From positions 11,506,001 through 11,570,000 of the forward strand of contig NC_087257.1 in NCBI RefSeq assembly GCF_037042905.1: a stretch of 64,000 bases of DNA. Reading direction: 5' to 3'. The stretch is from Lytechinus pictus. Lineage: Eukaryota > Echinodermata > Echinoidea > Temnopleuroida > Toxopneustidae. A program made the position numbers and the translations under genes. Below the pieces are notes generated by a model. That model did not search any database. It saw nothing but the letters and a program-made list of their open reading frames with translations, and was not told the DNA's origin. Shown here one piece after another: positions 47,765-61,200 of this stretch (position 1 is the stretch's first letter; each line of letters opens with the position of its first letter).

Positions 47765-50700
47765 ACACACGCCCATATGAACTGTTTAACTCTCTTTCAT
47801 ACAACCCATAATCCTGTCTCCCTGATAAACACACCGCTTCTCTTTCTCTTATATCCACAAACACACTGCCTCTCTATCTCTCTTACACCCACATTATACA
47901 ATGTCTCTCTTATGTCAGATACCAAACACTCCCTCCAACACACGTCCAGCACTTTGTCTTCCTTATATCTCTAACTTAGTCATAGACACACAATCTCTCT
48001 CGCACACCCCCTTCCACACACCCACATGCACACCCCCTTCCCTCACACACTGCCACCCACAATTTCTGTATTTCCCAAACACATACACATGTACCCTTTC
48101 TATCTCTCTTTCACTCATGCAAACACAGTCTCTTTCACTGCCCGATACACCCACTCACCCGATCTTTCTAACACCCACCAACACTTTCTCTGAGCACACA
48201 CACATCAAACCATCCACACACCCTCACACACAAGTCTTACAGTACTATCGTGTAACTCACACCTACCCACCCATAGTCAGACACGGTCAATCTTTCTAAC
48301 ACTCTTTCTCTCTCACACACCACAAACGATCTCCCTATATCTCTCATACACTCCCATGCACCTGCGCAGTCATCCACACACACCCACACCACTTTGTCTG
48401 TCTTTATATTTCTCTTAGTCTTAGACACACAGTCTCTCATCACACATACTGAATCTTTCACACGTCCACTCGTGCACACCCTCCCACATACAGAGACACC
48501 CATGTCAATCTCCCTGTTTCTCCAACCCACTCACACCCTCTCTTACACTCACACTCAGTCTCTATGAATGTTACATACACACATTAAACCCGATCTCTCT
48601 CTAACACCAACACTTTCTCTGAGCACACACATTTCACACACATTCACTAGCGGACACACACATACACCCATGTCAATAATCTCTGTATTATTTTCTCCAA
48701 CACACACGCACACCCTTTCTATCTCTCTTTCACTCAGGCACGCACAGTCTCTATCACTGCCCGATACACCCACTCACCCGATCTTTCAAACACACACCAA
48801 CACTTTCTCTGAACACACACATTAAAACTCTCATACACATGCACAAAACGCCCTCTTACTGATCATGAGACATCAACATCTCAAAAATCTCTCTCACACA
48901 CGCTCGTAATTTCAGACACACAGTCCTTTTTTTTGGTTCAATAATTAACTCACACCCCACATACTATCTCAAACACACACAACCACACACCCATCCTTCC
49001 TGTCTAACCCACACACACACACCCACCCTTAGTCTTTCGCAGACACAGCCAATCTTTCTAACACATGCCACACGCCACGAACAATCCCCCTGTCTCTCTC
49101 TCACACACCCACATGTCCATAGTCTCTCCCCCACACACCACTTTGCCTCTCTATTTCTCTAACTTATTTAGTCTTAGACACACAATCTCTCACACATACT
49201 CAACACACCCGATCGCGCACACCTCCCACACGCAGAGACTCTCACACATGTCAACAATCTATTTCCCCAAATCACACACACCCTATCTCTTCCTCTTACA
49301 CTCACACAAAGTCTCTACCAATGTTACACACATGTTCGCCCTATCTTTCTCTAACACACCACTTTCTCTGAGCACACACCTCTCATACACATGCACCCCT
49401 CTTACTCATGCATCCACAACATTGTTTCTCTTAACATCCCTCTCTCACACGCTCATAATTTCAGACACAATCTTTTTTTTGGTTCAATCACTCACACCCC
49501 ACATACCATCTCAAACACACACAACCACACACCCATCCTTCCTATCTAACCCACACACACCCACCCATAGTCTTTCGCAGACACAGCCAATCTTTCTAAC
49601 ACATGTCACACACCATGAACAGTCCCCCTGTCTCTCTCTCTCACACACACACACACCACTTTGCCTCTGTATTTCTCTAACTTAGTCTTAGACACACAAT
49701 CTCTCACACATAATCAACCTTTTCCACACCCACTCGCGCACACCCTTCCACATGTGCACACGGAGACACTCATGCCATCAGTCTCTCTATTTCCCGAACT
49801 CACACACGCCCTCTCTATTCCTCTTACACTCACACCACTTTCTCTGAGCACACACATTAAACCTCTCATACGCATGCACAAAATGCTCTCTTACTCAGAC
49901 ATCCACAACATTGTCTCTCTTAACATCGCTCTGTCACGCGCTAATAATTTCAGACACAAACTTTTTTGGTTCAATCACTCACACCCCACAAACCATCCCA
50001 AACACACACCCAGTCTTCCTATCTGACCCACCCACCACCCACACATAGTCTTTCTCATGCAGAAACAGTCAATATTTCTAACACATGTCACGCACCACAA
50101 ACAGTCTCCCTATCTCTCACACACCCACCCGTCCATAGTCTCTCCCCCACACACCACCCCCCACGGGACTTTGCCTCTCTATTTCTCTAACATATTTCTA
50201 ACACGTCACGCACCACAAACAGTCTCCCTATCTCTCTCTCACACACCCACACGTCCATAGTCTCTCCCCCACACACCACCCCCGGGACTTTGCCTCTCTA
50301 TTTCTCTAACTTAGTCTTAGACACATAATCTCTCACACTTACTCAACACAAACCAATCGCGCACACCCTCCCACACGCAGAGACTCCCACACGTCTCTCT
50401 ATTTCCCCAACTCACATACATCCTGTCTTTTTCTCTTACACTAGCTCACACGTGCAGTCTCTATCAATGTTACATACACACATGTTCACCCGATCTTTCT
50501 CTTTCTAACACACCACTTTCTCTGAGCACACATTAAACCTCTCATACACATGCATAAAACGCACTCTTACTCAGACATCCACAACATTGACTCTCTAACT
50601 GTCTCTCACACGCTCATAATTTCAGACACAATCTTTTTTGGGGTTCACTCACTCACACCCCCATATACTATCTCACACAAAGAACCACAAACAAATTATT

Positions 50701-53700
50701 TCTTCACAAACACCAACCCATAGTTTTTCTCAGACACGGTCAAACTTTCTAACACACTACATGTATATCTTTCTGTCATACACCACGAACAATCTCTTTA
50801 TCGATCTCTCTCTCACACACACCCTTACCCACAGTCACTGCACCCTTGTCAACAGTCTATGTATTTCTCCAACCCACACACCCTCTCTTTCTCTCTTGCA
50901 CTCACACACAGTCTCTATCAATGTAACATATGTTCACCCGATCTTTCTCTTTCTAACACACCACTTTCTCTGAGTGAGCACACACATTAAACCTCTTATA
51001 CACATGCAAAAACACCCTCTTACAGAGACATCCACAACATTGTCTCTCCAAAGTCCCTCTTCTTGCACAAACTCGTAATTTCAGACACACAGTCCTTTTT
51101 TTGTTCAATAATTACCTCTCACTCCACATACTATCTCAAACACACACAACCACACGCCCAGTCTTCCTATCTAACCCGCACACACACCAACCCTTAGTCT
51201 TTCGCAGACACAGCCAATCTTTCTAACACATGTCACACACCACGAACAGTCTCCCTATCTCTCTCACACACCCACACGTCCATAGACTCTCCCCCACACA
51301 CCACTTTGCCTCTCTATTTCTCTAACTTAGTTTTAGCCACACAATCTCTCACACATAACCTTTTCCACACCCACTCGCGCACACCCTTCCACATATGTAC
51401 AGAGACACCCATGCCAACAGTCTCTCTATTTCCCGAACTCACACACGTCCTCTCTATTTCTCTTACACTCGCACACAGTCTATCAATGTTACATACACAC
51501 ATGTTCACCCGATCTTTCTCTTTCTAACACACCACTTTCTCTGAGCACATACATTGAACCTCTCATACGCATGCACAAAATGCTCTCTTACTCAGACAGC
51601 CACTACATTGTCTCTCTTAACATCGCTCTGTCACGCGCTAATAATTTCAGACACAATCTTTTTTGGTTCAATCACTCGCACCCCACATACCATCTCAAAC
51701 ACACACAACCACACACCCAGTCTTCCTTTCTAACCCACACACCCACCCGTCCATAGTCTCTCCCCCACACACCAGCCCCGGGACTTTGCCTCTCTATTTC
51801 TCTAACATATTTCTAACATGTCACGCACCACAAACAGTCTCCCTATCTCTATCTCACACACCCACCCGTCCATAGTCTCTCCCCCACACACCACCCCCGG
51901 GACTTTGCCTCTCTATTTCTCTAACATATTTCTAACATGTCACGCACCACAAACAGTCTCCCTATCTCTCTCTCACACACCCACCCGTCCATAGTCTCTC
52001 CCCCACACACCAGCCCCGGGACTTTGCCTCTCTATTTCTCTAACATATTTCTAACATGTCACGCACCACAAACAGTCTCCCTATCTCTCTCCCACACACC
52101 CACCCGTCCATAGTCTCTCCCCCACACACCACCCCCGGGACTTTGCCTCTCTATTTCTCTAACTTAGTCTTAGACACACAATCTGTCAATCTCTCACACT
52201 TACTCAACACACCCAATCGCGCACACCCTCCCACACGCAGAGACTCCCACACATGTCATTAATCTCTCTATTTCCCCAACTCACACTCATCCTGTCTATT
52301 TCTCTTACACTCACACGTGCAGTCTCTATCAATGTTACATACACACATGTTCACCCGAGCTTTCTCTAACACACCACTTTCTCTGAGCACACATTAAACC
52401 TCTCATACACATGCATAAAACGCAGTCTTACTCAGACATCCACAATATTGACTCTCTAACTGTCGCTCACACGCTCATAATTTCAGACACAATCTTTTTG
52501 TGGGTTCACTCACTCACACCCCCATATACTATCTCACACAAAGAACCACAAACAAATTGTTTCTTCACAAACATAGTTTTTCTCAGACACGGTCAAACTT
52601 TCTAACACACTACATGTATATCTTTTTGTCATACACCACGAACAATCTCCCTATCGATCTCTCTCTCACACACACCCTTACCCACAGTCACTGCACCCTT
52701 GTCAACAGTCTATGTATTTCTCCAACCCACACACCCTCTCTTTCTCTCTTGCACTCACACACAGTCTCTATCAATGTTACATATGTTCACCCGACCTTTC
52801 TCTTTCTAACACACAATTTTCTCTGAGTGAGCACACACATTAAACCTCTTATACACATGCAAAAACACCCTTACAGAGACATCCACAACATTGTCTCTCC
52901 AAAGTCCCTCTTCTCGCACAAACTCGTAATTTCAGACACACAGTCCTTTTTTTTGTTCAATAATTAACTCACACTCCACATACTATCTCATTCTCAAACA
53001 CACACAACCACACGCCCAGTCTTCCTATCTAACCCACACACACCCACCCATAGTCTTTCGCATGCAGAAACAGTCCACAACAAACAGTCTCCCTATCTCT
53101 CACACACACCCACAGGTCCATAGTCTCTCCTTTGACTTTGCCTCTCTTTCTTTTTCTCTAACTTAATTTAGTCTTAGACACACAATCTCTCACACAACTC
53201 AACACACCCTATCTCGCATACCCTCCCACACGCAGATACTCTCACACATGTAAAAAAATATCTTTATTTCCCCAACTCACACACTCCCTCTCTATTTCTC
53301 TTACACACAGTCTCTATCAAAATTACAAACATATGTTCACCAGTTATTTCTCTTTCTAACACACCACTTTCTAACACATGTCACACACCACGAACAGTCT
53401 CCCTATCTCTCTCTCACACACACCCACACGTCCATAGTCTCTCCCCCACACACCACTTTGCCTCTCTTTCTTTTTTCTCTAATTAGTCTTACACACACAA
53501 TCTCTCACACATATTCAACACATCCGATCGCGCACTCCGTCCCACACGCAGAGACTCCCAAACATGTCAACAGTCTATTTCCCCAACTCACACACACCCT
53601 CTCTATTTCTCTTACACTCACACACAGTCTCTATCAATGTTACATACGTTCAGCCGACCTTTCTCTTTCTAACACACCACTTTCTCTGAGTGAGCACACA

Positions 53701-55240
53701 CATTAAACCTCTCATATGATACACATGCACAAAACGCCCTTACTCAAACATCCACAACATTGTCTCACTTAACATCTCTCTCCCTCTCACACTCATAATT
53801 TCAGACACAATCTTTTTTGGTTCAATCACTCACACTCCACACACTAACTCAATCACACGCCCAGTCTTCCTGTCTAACCCACACACACCCACCCATAGTC
53901 TTTCGCATGCAGAAACAGTCCACAACACACACAACAGTCTCCCTATCTCTCTCACACACACCCACACGTCCATAGTCTCTCTGATTTTGCCTCGATCTCT
54001 TTCTTTTTCTCTAAGTCTTAGACACACAATCTCTCACACAACTCAACACACCCTATCTCGCATTCCCTCCCACACGCAGATACTCTCACACATGTAAAAA
54101 AAAATCTCTCTATTTCTCTTACACACAGTCTCTATCAAAATTACAAACATATGTTCACCCGATCTTTCTCTTTCTAACACATGTCACACACCACGAACAG
54201 TCTCCCTATCTCTCTCTCACACACACCCACACGTCCATAGTCTCTCCCCCACACACCACTTTGCCTCTCTTTCTTTTTTCTCTAATTAGTCTTAGACACA
54301 CAATCTCTCACACATACTCAACACACCCGATCGCGCACATTCTCACACGCAGAGACTCCCAAACATGTCAACAGTCTATTTCCCCAACTCACACACACCC
54401 TCTCTATTTCTCTTACACTCACACACAGTCTCTATCAATGTGTTCACCCTATCTTTCTCTTTCTAACACACCACTTTCTCTTTTCTTAGAAACAGTCAAT
54501 CTTTCTAACACATGTCACACACCACAAACAGTCTCACTATCTCTCTCAAACACACCCACACGTTCAAAGTCTCTTCCCACACACCACTTTGCCTCTCTTT
54601 CTTTTTCTCTAACTTAATTAGTCTTAGACAATCTCTCACACACGCCAACTCTTGCACATACCATCCCACACACCCCGACACTCGCCCATGTCAACAATCT
54701 CTGTATTTCTCCAACCCACACACCCTCTCTTACACTCACACATAGTCTCTATGACTGTATACACACATTAAACCCGATCTCTCTCCAACACACACCAACA
54801 CTTTCACTGAGCTCACTCATTAAACCTGTTATACACATGTACAAACGCCCTCTCTTCCCAGACTCACAACACTGTCTCTCGTAATATCGTCCTCGCACAA
54901 CCTCATAATTTCAGACACACAGTCCTTGTTTTTCAATCACTCACATCCACGCATCTCACACACAGATCCTGCAGAACTATCACACACCCACCCATAGTCT
55001 TTCAATGACACTTTCAATCTTTATACACACTATCTTTCTCTCTCGCACACACCACGAACAATCTCCCTCACACACACCCACCTGCCCACACGCCACTTTG
55101 TCTCTCACACACTCTTTCATCACATATACTCGATTTTCACACACTCACTCGCGCACACACACCCATATCAATCAATTTCTCCAACACATGCACACACACC
55201 CACCCTCACCCACGTAAACACACACACACACAATCTCTTT
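47765..55240 (+). repeat. 7.5-kb CA/CT-rich, G-poor satellite with higher-order structure
   Basis: CACACA and CTCTCT simple motifs are embedded in longer units. Markers recur in fixed order: TTTGCCTCTCTATTTCTCTA, TTAGACACACAATCTCTCAC, CTCTATCAATGTTACATAC, ACACCACTTTCTCTGAGC, AATTTCAGACACA. The last recurs near 48910, 49460, 49950, 50626, 51080, 51646, 52484, 52930, 53797 and 54912, a spacing of 450-1100 bp caused by internal deletions and duplications. The many open frames here are repeat artefacts. Confidence 0.88.
51781..52160 (+). repeat. 119-bp tandem subrepeat inside the satellite
   Basis: GGACTTTGCCTCTCTATTTC starts at 51781, 51900, 52019 and 52138, exactly 119 bp apart, with near-identical interiors including ATGTCACGCACCACAAACAG. 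A shorter two-copy version starts near 50165 and 50284. Confidence 0.85.
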
Positions 55241-55249
55241 TTCCATATT

Positions 55250-56520
55250 GGACTCTTTTTCCTCTGTTTCTAGGCCTCCATATCAAATTTTAATGAAATA
55301 TATGTACTTAAAAATTAAAGAACACACAATGTTCCATTTCATTCTTCATCTTGTTTTATTATTCAGCTGCCATCTAGTCGATAGAAAGAGCAAACTCTAA
55401 ATCATCTCCATAAACATCAAGAAACAAAAGAAAAACCTGTAACCTAAATGTTGTATGTTACTCGAAAATGTAATCAAAAGTATGATTTCATACTACATTA
55501 GATTATAGTCTTACTGTCATCTTTTTAAGGGCCATTTTTTTTTTTCACTTATACTTTTACTAGAACACAGTACATGGTTTCAGTGTAGGATGTTATCATT
55601 CAATCTTACTGTACATTTGATAATAAGTTAAAACTTGATAAACCTAAGTTACCTGTTACTCCTATTCTGTAAATACATTATTAAGGAATAACCAATCACC
55701 CTTAAATTACATTTTAACTCTTACAATGAATTATTGCTATATAGGAAAATAATCCAATCACCTCACATGTATTGACTTTACTATACAAAGAGGGATCTCA
55801 TATTTTTTTTCCTTTTAACTTTGTGAGCAGCCGATTTAAAAAATTCTCAAACCAAGATGAAACATGTGTACAAGTGCATGTATTAGAACTAATAAACCCT
55901 GAAAACAACCATTATTGAGAATGAAAAGCTAAAACTACAAGGCAAACCCCGATTTTGTAAATAGGCGTCTTAAAGACGCCTAAATAGTACACATAAGTGT
56001 ATGGGATGAAATTAAGATGGTGTTTTCGGTCACTTTATATTTCAATTTTTGAAGCACTGAATAATTATTTTCGAACGCAATTTTTTCTGGGCTTAATTTT
56101 TGTAACATATCACAGACACAGGTGACAAGTGTGACCTTCTAGCTCAGATTTTTAAAAAGTCAAACCAATGTTAACCAATCACTTTAACTACAGTAGTTTT
56201 TTAAATCAAGTAAAATACATCATGGAGACAAGTTCATATCGACAATTTGGTGATTCTGATACAGATATAAGAAAAATACACCAAGTTAATTTTTTTTATT
56301 TCGATGAACCCTAAATGTTGAATGCACCACAAGTATAGATACACGTATACATGGAGTGGATACTATAAACAAATTGAAAGTAGATAAAACATCTGAAAAA
56401 GTGGTACATCTAAAAGAAAAAGAAGAGAAACAAACTGGCAGCTGAATCTTCCTACAGAAAATATAATTTATTTGTATACAGGATATCAATATAGGATTCC
56501 AATCCCATCGCTTTACTTTT
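55250..56520. other. 3' flank of the mucin-like gene
   Basis: No exon was recognised. Possible polyadenylation signals on - are TTTATT at 56467-56472 (about 57 bp after the stop) and 56295-56300. A short hairpin AGGCGTCTTAAAGACGCCT lies at 55963-55981. Confidence 0.4.
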
Positions 56521-56528
56521 AGATACTA

Positions 56529-56887
56529 CTACGGTGAATAGACCGGTGGTGTGTCTACCGTTGTAGGATTGAGAGCTTGAATGGGATCGTAGGCACAGGT
56601 TTCACAGTCGCATTGCTCTATGACGTAGTACTGCTTCGTGTAGGAGGTGCCATCTGCACACAAGAACTCCGCCTCAAACGTGCTGAACATAGTCGGCTTG
56701 CAGCAGCGGCAGAAGGAATCGAAGTACGGTGCACCATTGATAGAGGCACTCATCATAGCAGTAGAGTTGGACTCGCACATACCATCACAATAGGACAAGG
56801 TGACTGGGGTAGTAGAAACGCATCCATCTCCCATCTCGTAGTTTTCTTCCTTTATACTTCGTGGCTGGCATGTTGGGACTTCTTCTT
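56529..56887 (-). CDS. Mucin-like last exon, CTCK domain
   Basis: The acceptor TTTCACCTCAATAG follows a long pyrimidine tract. It encodes EEVPTCQPRSIKEENYE then 11 or so cysteines with CDGMC and CDCETC, ending VDTPPVYSP and TAG. An upstream in-frame run with a hydrophobic segment (to 57092) is intron, because the splice joins in frame to the CCEVC exon. Confidence 0.9.
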
Positions 56888-58167
56888 CTATTGAGGTGAA
56901 ACAAAAGGAAATACAAATGAAAAAAAATAAAATGAAAATCCCAATTTTATTGTTCAAATAGAAATCTAACATTATACAGTGTACTCCAAAATTCGTTTTG
57001 CTCAATTGTGGGCCACTTTGCAGCGCCAGATCAACAATGCTCCATCTCTTAAATGGTTCACATATGCAAACAGAGTTTACAATTATTAACAAGCAGAGGT
57101 GGTACTACAATCTTAAAGTACATAGAGTTCTCAACAATAAAGACTATGTTTTCAATAAATTTTATACAGAACACATTATTTAGAGACATTCATTTTCATC
57201 CATACATTCTTAAATAAATACCAAAGAGGGCAATAAGAAATGTCATGCATTTGATTGTATGAATAGTGTTCAATTGAGAGTACAATCAGAGCAATCATCA
57301 TTTTTAAGGTGGCTAACCATTTTTCACATATCACAGCAAAATATGTAGGCATTGCTCCTTTGAAGGGCATATTTTTTTTCCTCTTCTCAGTTTAACACAG
57401 AGATTTTTGCTCCTTCCCTTTTGAATGACAGTTTATCAAGCACAGGATAATTTTTTTATTATTATGATTCATAAACTATGTCAGAGTCCAATGAAAAGCA
57501 GAAAGATAAAGTAAATGAATCCTTACTTACCACATACTTCACAGCATTCTCCTTCCCTTCTCACCAGCTTACCCTGCAATTAATAAAAATTATAATAGAA
57601 AAATGTGAATAAAGTACCAGAATGACAAAATAATAGACCCAAGTGTAGTGCACAGAATGTTGTACACTAATAAGGTACCTTAGCAAAAGTCTGTAGCATA
57701 TCTTTTAGAAGGAATCCAGTTTGTTGTCAAGGGGCTGTCACACTTGGGTTTCCTTACACAACGGTTAGGGATTAATTGGATGCTCGACTGTAACCAATAA
57801 TTGTACATTGTAGTCGATGCAATCAATCGTAAAATAATTTTCTACAAGGATTGCTAAGCTTTGTGCTTACAGGCACTCGAATGTTAAGCCGTTGTACTGA
57901 ACATGTGGCATTCTGTTTTCACCTTAAGTATAATTTCTTGACATCAGGCATTCCATAATTGAAAGAACTGCACAAAATTTGCAGAAAGGACACATCTCCG
58001 TTTTTCCTGATCATGGCCCATGACTTAAAATATAAACTACAAACTTTCACTTGGGGCCTTCTATATACACACCTGTTCTAGCTGTTGAATAATAAGTGAT
58101 GCACTTAATTAACATTGATACCAAAAAATAATAATAAATATAATAAACACTAATAATGCTACTACTA

Positions 58168-58205
<38 letters not shown>

Positions 58206-61200
58206 AAAACATTAACTGTTAAGTAATAAGTGATGCAATTAATGAACATCCATACCAGTGACATCAATGTTTAAATTATCAACAAACATAATTTGCCATC
58301 ATCTTTATCCCTTGAAAAACTTGTGGACTGTGAGGACAATATGGCTTAGCCCTAGGTAATGATAACAATGTGCATATTGGGTTGATTCAAGCTCTTTATA
58401 GGTCATATTAGTCTCAATTTCAATATATATTGTCATATTTACATAATTCATGACATATAAAGAAATGACTATTCATCGATATCATGGTACATCGTTGGGG
58501 ACAGTTTGCACTATCCATCTACCTCTTATACCAAAATTACAACCACATTTGAATGATTCTGAACAGCGGCCACAACAAAGAAAGTTCATTTACCACAAAT
58601 CAATGATTTGTATAAATGGGACAAAAAATATGACAAGTGAGGGTAAATAAATGATATAGGATTTGTATAGCACACGTATCCACCTTGCTAGATGCTCTAG
58701 GCGCTCCTATATTACCCCGGCTAAGCTAGTCTACCGATTCAGGTGCGCACAGCTATTTGAGGAATTACTTCCTGGCGGTACCCATTAACCTCAACTGGGT
58801 CGAGTGCAGCACAGTGTGGATAAATTTCTTGCTGAAGGAAAATATGCCATGGCTAAGATTTGAACCCACGACGAGAGTCGAGAGTCAGAACCACTAGACC
58901 AAGACGCGACCACAGGGTAGAACATATTGCATGCTGCAATTTAAAAACCTGGGGACAGATCCAATCTAAGCATGGTTATAATTTGTGTGAAGAAAAGAAA
59001 AGGAATACATACCACACAGACAATTGGAGGACATGAGGTAGTTATTCTCATAATGCCTGTGTTTTCTTTGCAGATCAACTTCTCGCAAGGATCATCTGAA
59101 ATGATCTCCTCTCCCCACTGTAAAGGGTTGGAAGGGGAGGGAAAGAGAGAGAGAGTGATAGATGGACAGAGAGAAAGACACAGACAAAGTAGTGCAAGAG
59201 AAAGCCAAAAAGAGAGAGATAGTGGGAAGGGAGAGATTAATGAAAGAGACAACAAGAGAGAGCAAGAGAAAGAGAGATAAATATTGTGTTACTAAATTAC
59301 AATGAAATCAAATAAGGTGGGCGAGTAAATTGACTTCCATTGCTCTGGCTGTTCATAGAGAACCATTTTATAGAAGTTTGATAAGAAAATAAAATTAAGC
59401 TGTATTTAAGAATGTAAAACCTTCCATCTATGCATTTAAGTTTACAATTTCAATTGAGGGTCGAAGGTAAAAGTTGGCTGCTTGTTTTATAGAATTACCC
59501 AGAAATTCTTGAAAACTGGAAATTAAATATCTGTGAGAGAGTCGGCATACCTGAGCGACCTGATAGAACGTTATGTCAAGTATATGATTTTGCTTTGATA
59601 CCAGGTACAATTTTCCTTTTTTTTTGGGGGGGGGGGCTCCAAAATATATTGCTTAATCCGGTTAGGTCCCAATGAGCAAAAATTACACCTTTCCCTACTT
59701 TATTCACTTGCTTCTTAATAGAATTATGAGAAAAGCAAAGTGATACGGGACATTGTAAACTTACCTCATAACGAATACCATTCTTAAGACAGCCTGTTAG
59801 AAAAATACAAGTGTATAAATAATTAATTTGCAGTTGTATAATTTGAGGGTTATTTTGATGTTTAACTGATATGAACAGAGGGTGTGAATGGTGTTCTTTT
59901 CTGTCTTTCTATACAATTGCATGAATTAGCATAACTGAGTAAATAATTCATTGAAGGAATTATCCAAAAACAAAAATAAACAACTGCATTTTCATACATT
60001 GGGTAGGCAAAAATAGAGGGAAAAGGTTAAAAACGCAATCACTTTGTAATCACTTGAAAACTGATTTTTAGAAATAAGTGTACCAGTTTCATTTCCATTG
60101 GGAACATAATTCAATTATCTATTCTCTTGAAAATTGGTAAAAAATATGCAAACCATTCTCGTTTCACTAAGAACATATTGAAAATATCTATTATCTTAAA
60201 GATTTAAAAGAGAGGCAAACCAGTCTTGTTTCCATTAAAACATGTATTTAAAGTACTGTATCTATTAACTTGAAAACTGATTAAAAAATAAGAGCAAACC
60301 AGTCTTGTTTCCGTAAAAACAAAATTCTTTCAAATATCTATTAACTTGAAAATTTATTTTCAAAAGAGGAGCATACCTGTCTCATTTCCTGGTTTGGGTG
60401 TAGTCATGATCATGGTAGTTACACTAGTGGTAGAGCTGGCAATTGGTGTGGTGGTAGTTTCCGTAGTTGTGACCCCTCCTTCTGTCACGGTCAACTCAGT
60501 GGTGATCTCCTCCGGTGTGGTTGTGGTCACCTTCTGGACCGTGGACCCTTCTGTAGCCGTTGTTTCAATTACTGTGGTCTTCTCCGTCGTCGCTTCTGGT
60601 GTTGTGGTTGTTTCACGGATCATCGTGGTCGACACCATGGCTAAAGAATAAACCATGCATGTTTGAGTGCAGACATATTTTAAAGAAATAAATACTGATC
60701 ACCAGCATATTGATAATTATCATAACCATTCTTATCTTAATATTACTTTAATTAATTTTCTTTATAAATGATTTTACCAATGAAATCAATATACCAAGAA
60801 ATAATGGGAAGTTTATTTCCTCAGATAATTGAACCAATGTAAAACTTGCCAATGCACATATATTGAGGATATACAGGAGGAGCATTTACTGGATTATGAG
60901 GACACACTATAAAATAGGTTTGCTACCTAAAAACATGACGTTTCGTCACAGGGGTGTTGCTATAGAGCAGTAGAAGCCGTACAGAAATGGTGTTAGCCCT
61001 AAAAGAGCACAAACAGTATGTTTTATAGTCACATCTTTCGCATTGATCCAAGATGTATCTATTGCGTTGTTGTGACATTGCTGTGCCCGGTTGTAATGTT
61101 AGCGCTGACAACACTTCTGTGCAGCCAGTACAGGAGGGGGATCTTTGAACACAACTTTGTCACCCCAAACAGACCATGCCATAATTTAAACAACAAACTT

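Noticed and set aside
47777..55217. Many open frames up to 206 codons in the CA/CT region
   Set aside because: Tandem repeat translation (THTH, SLSL); frames shift between repeat units and no splice or start context fits.
56888..57092. Minus-strand start with hydrophobic segment before the CTCK exon
   Set aside because: The sequence is the pyrimidine tract of the acceptor; the upstream exon joins in frame and completes a Cys module.
60346..60651. Plus-strand Val-rich frame
   Set aside because: Antisense shadow of the Thr-rich mucin exon.
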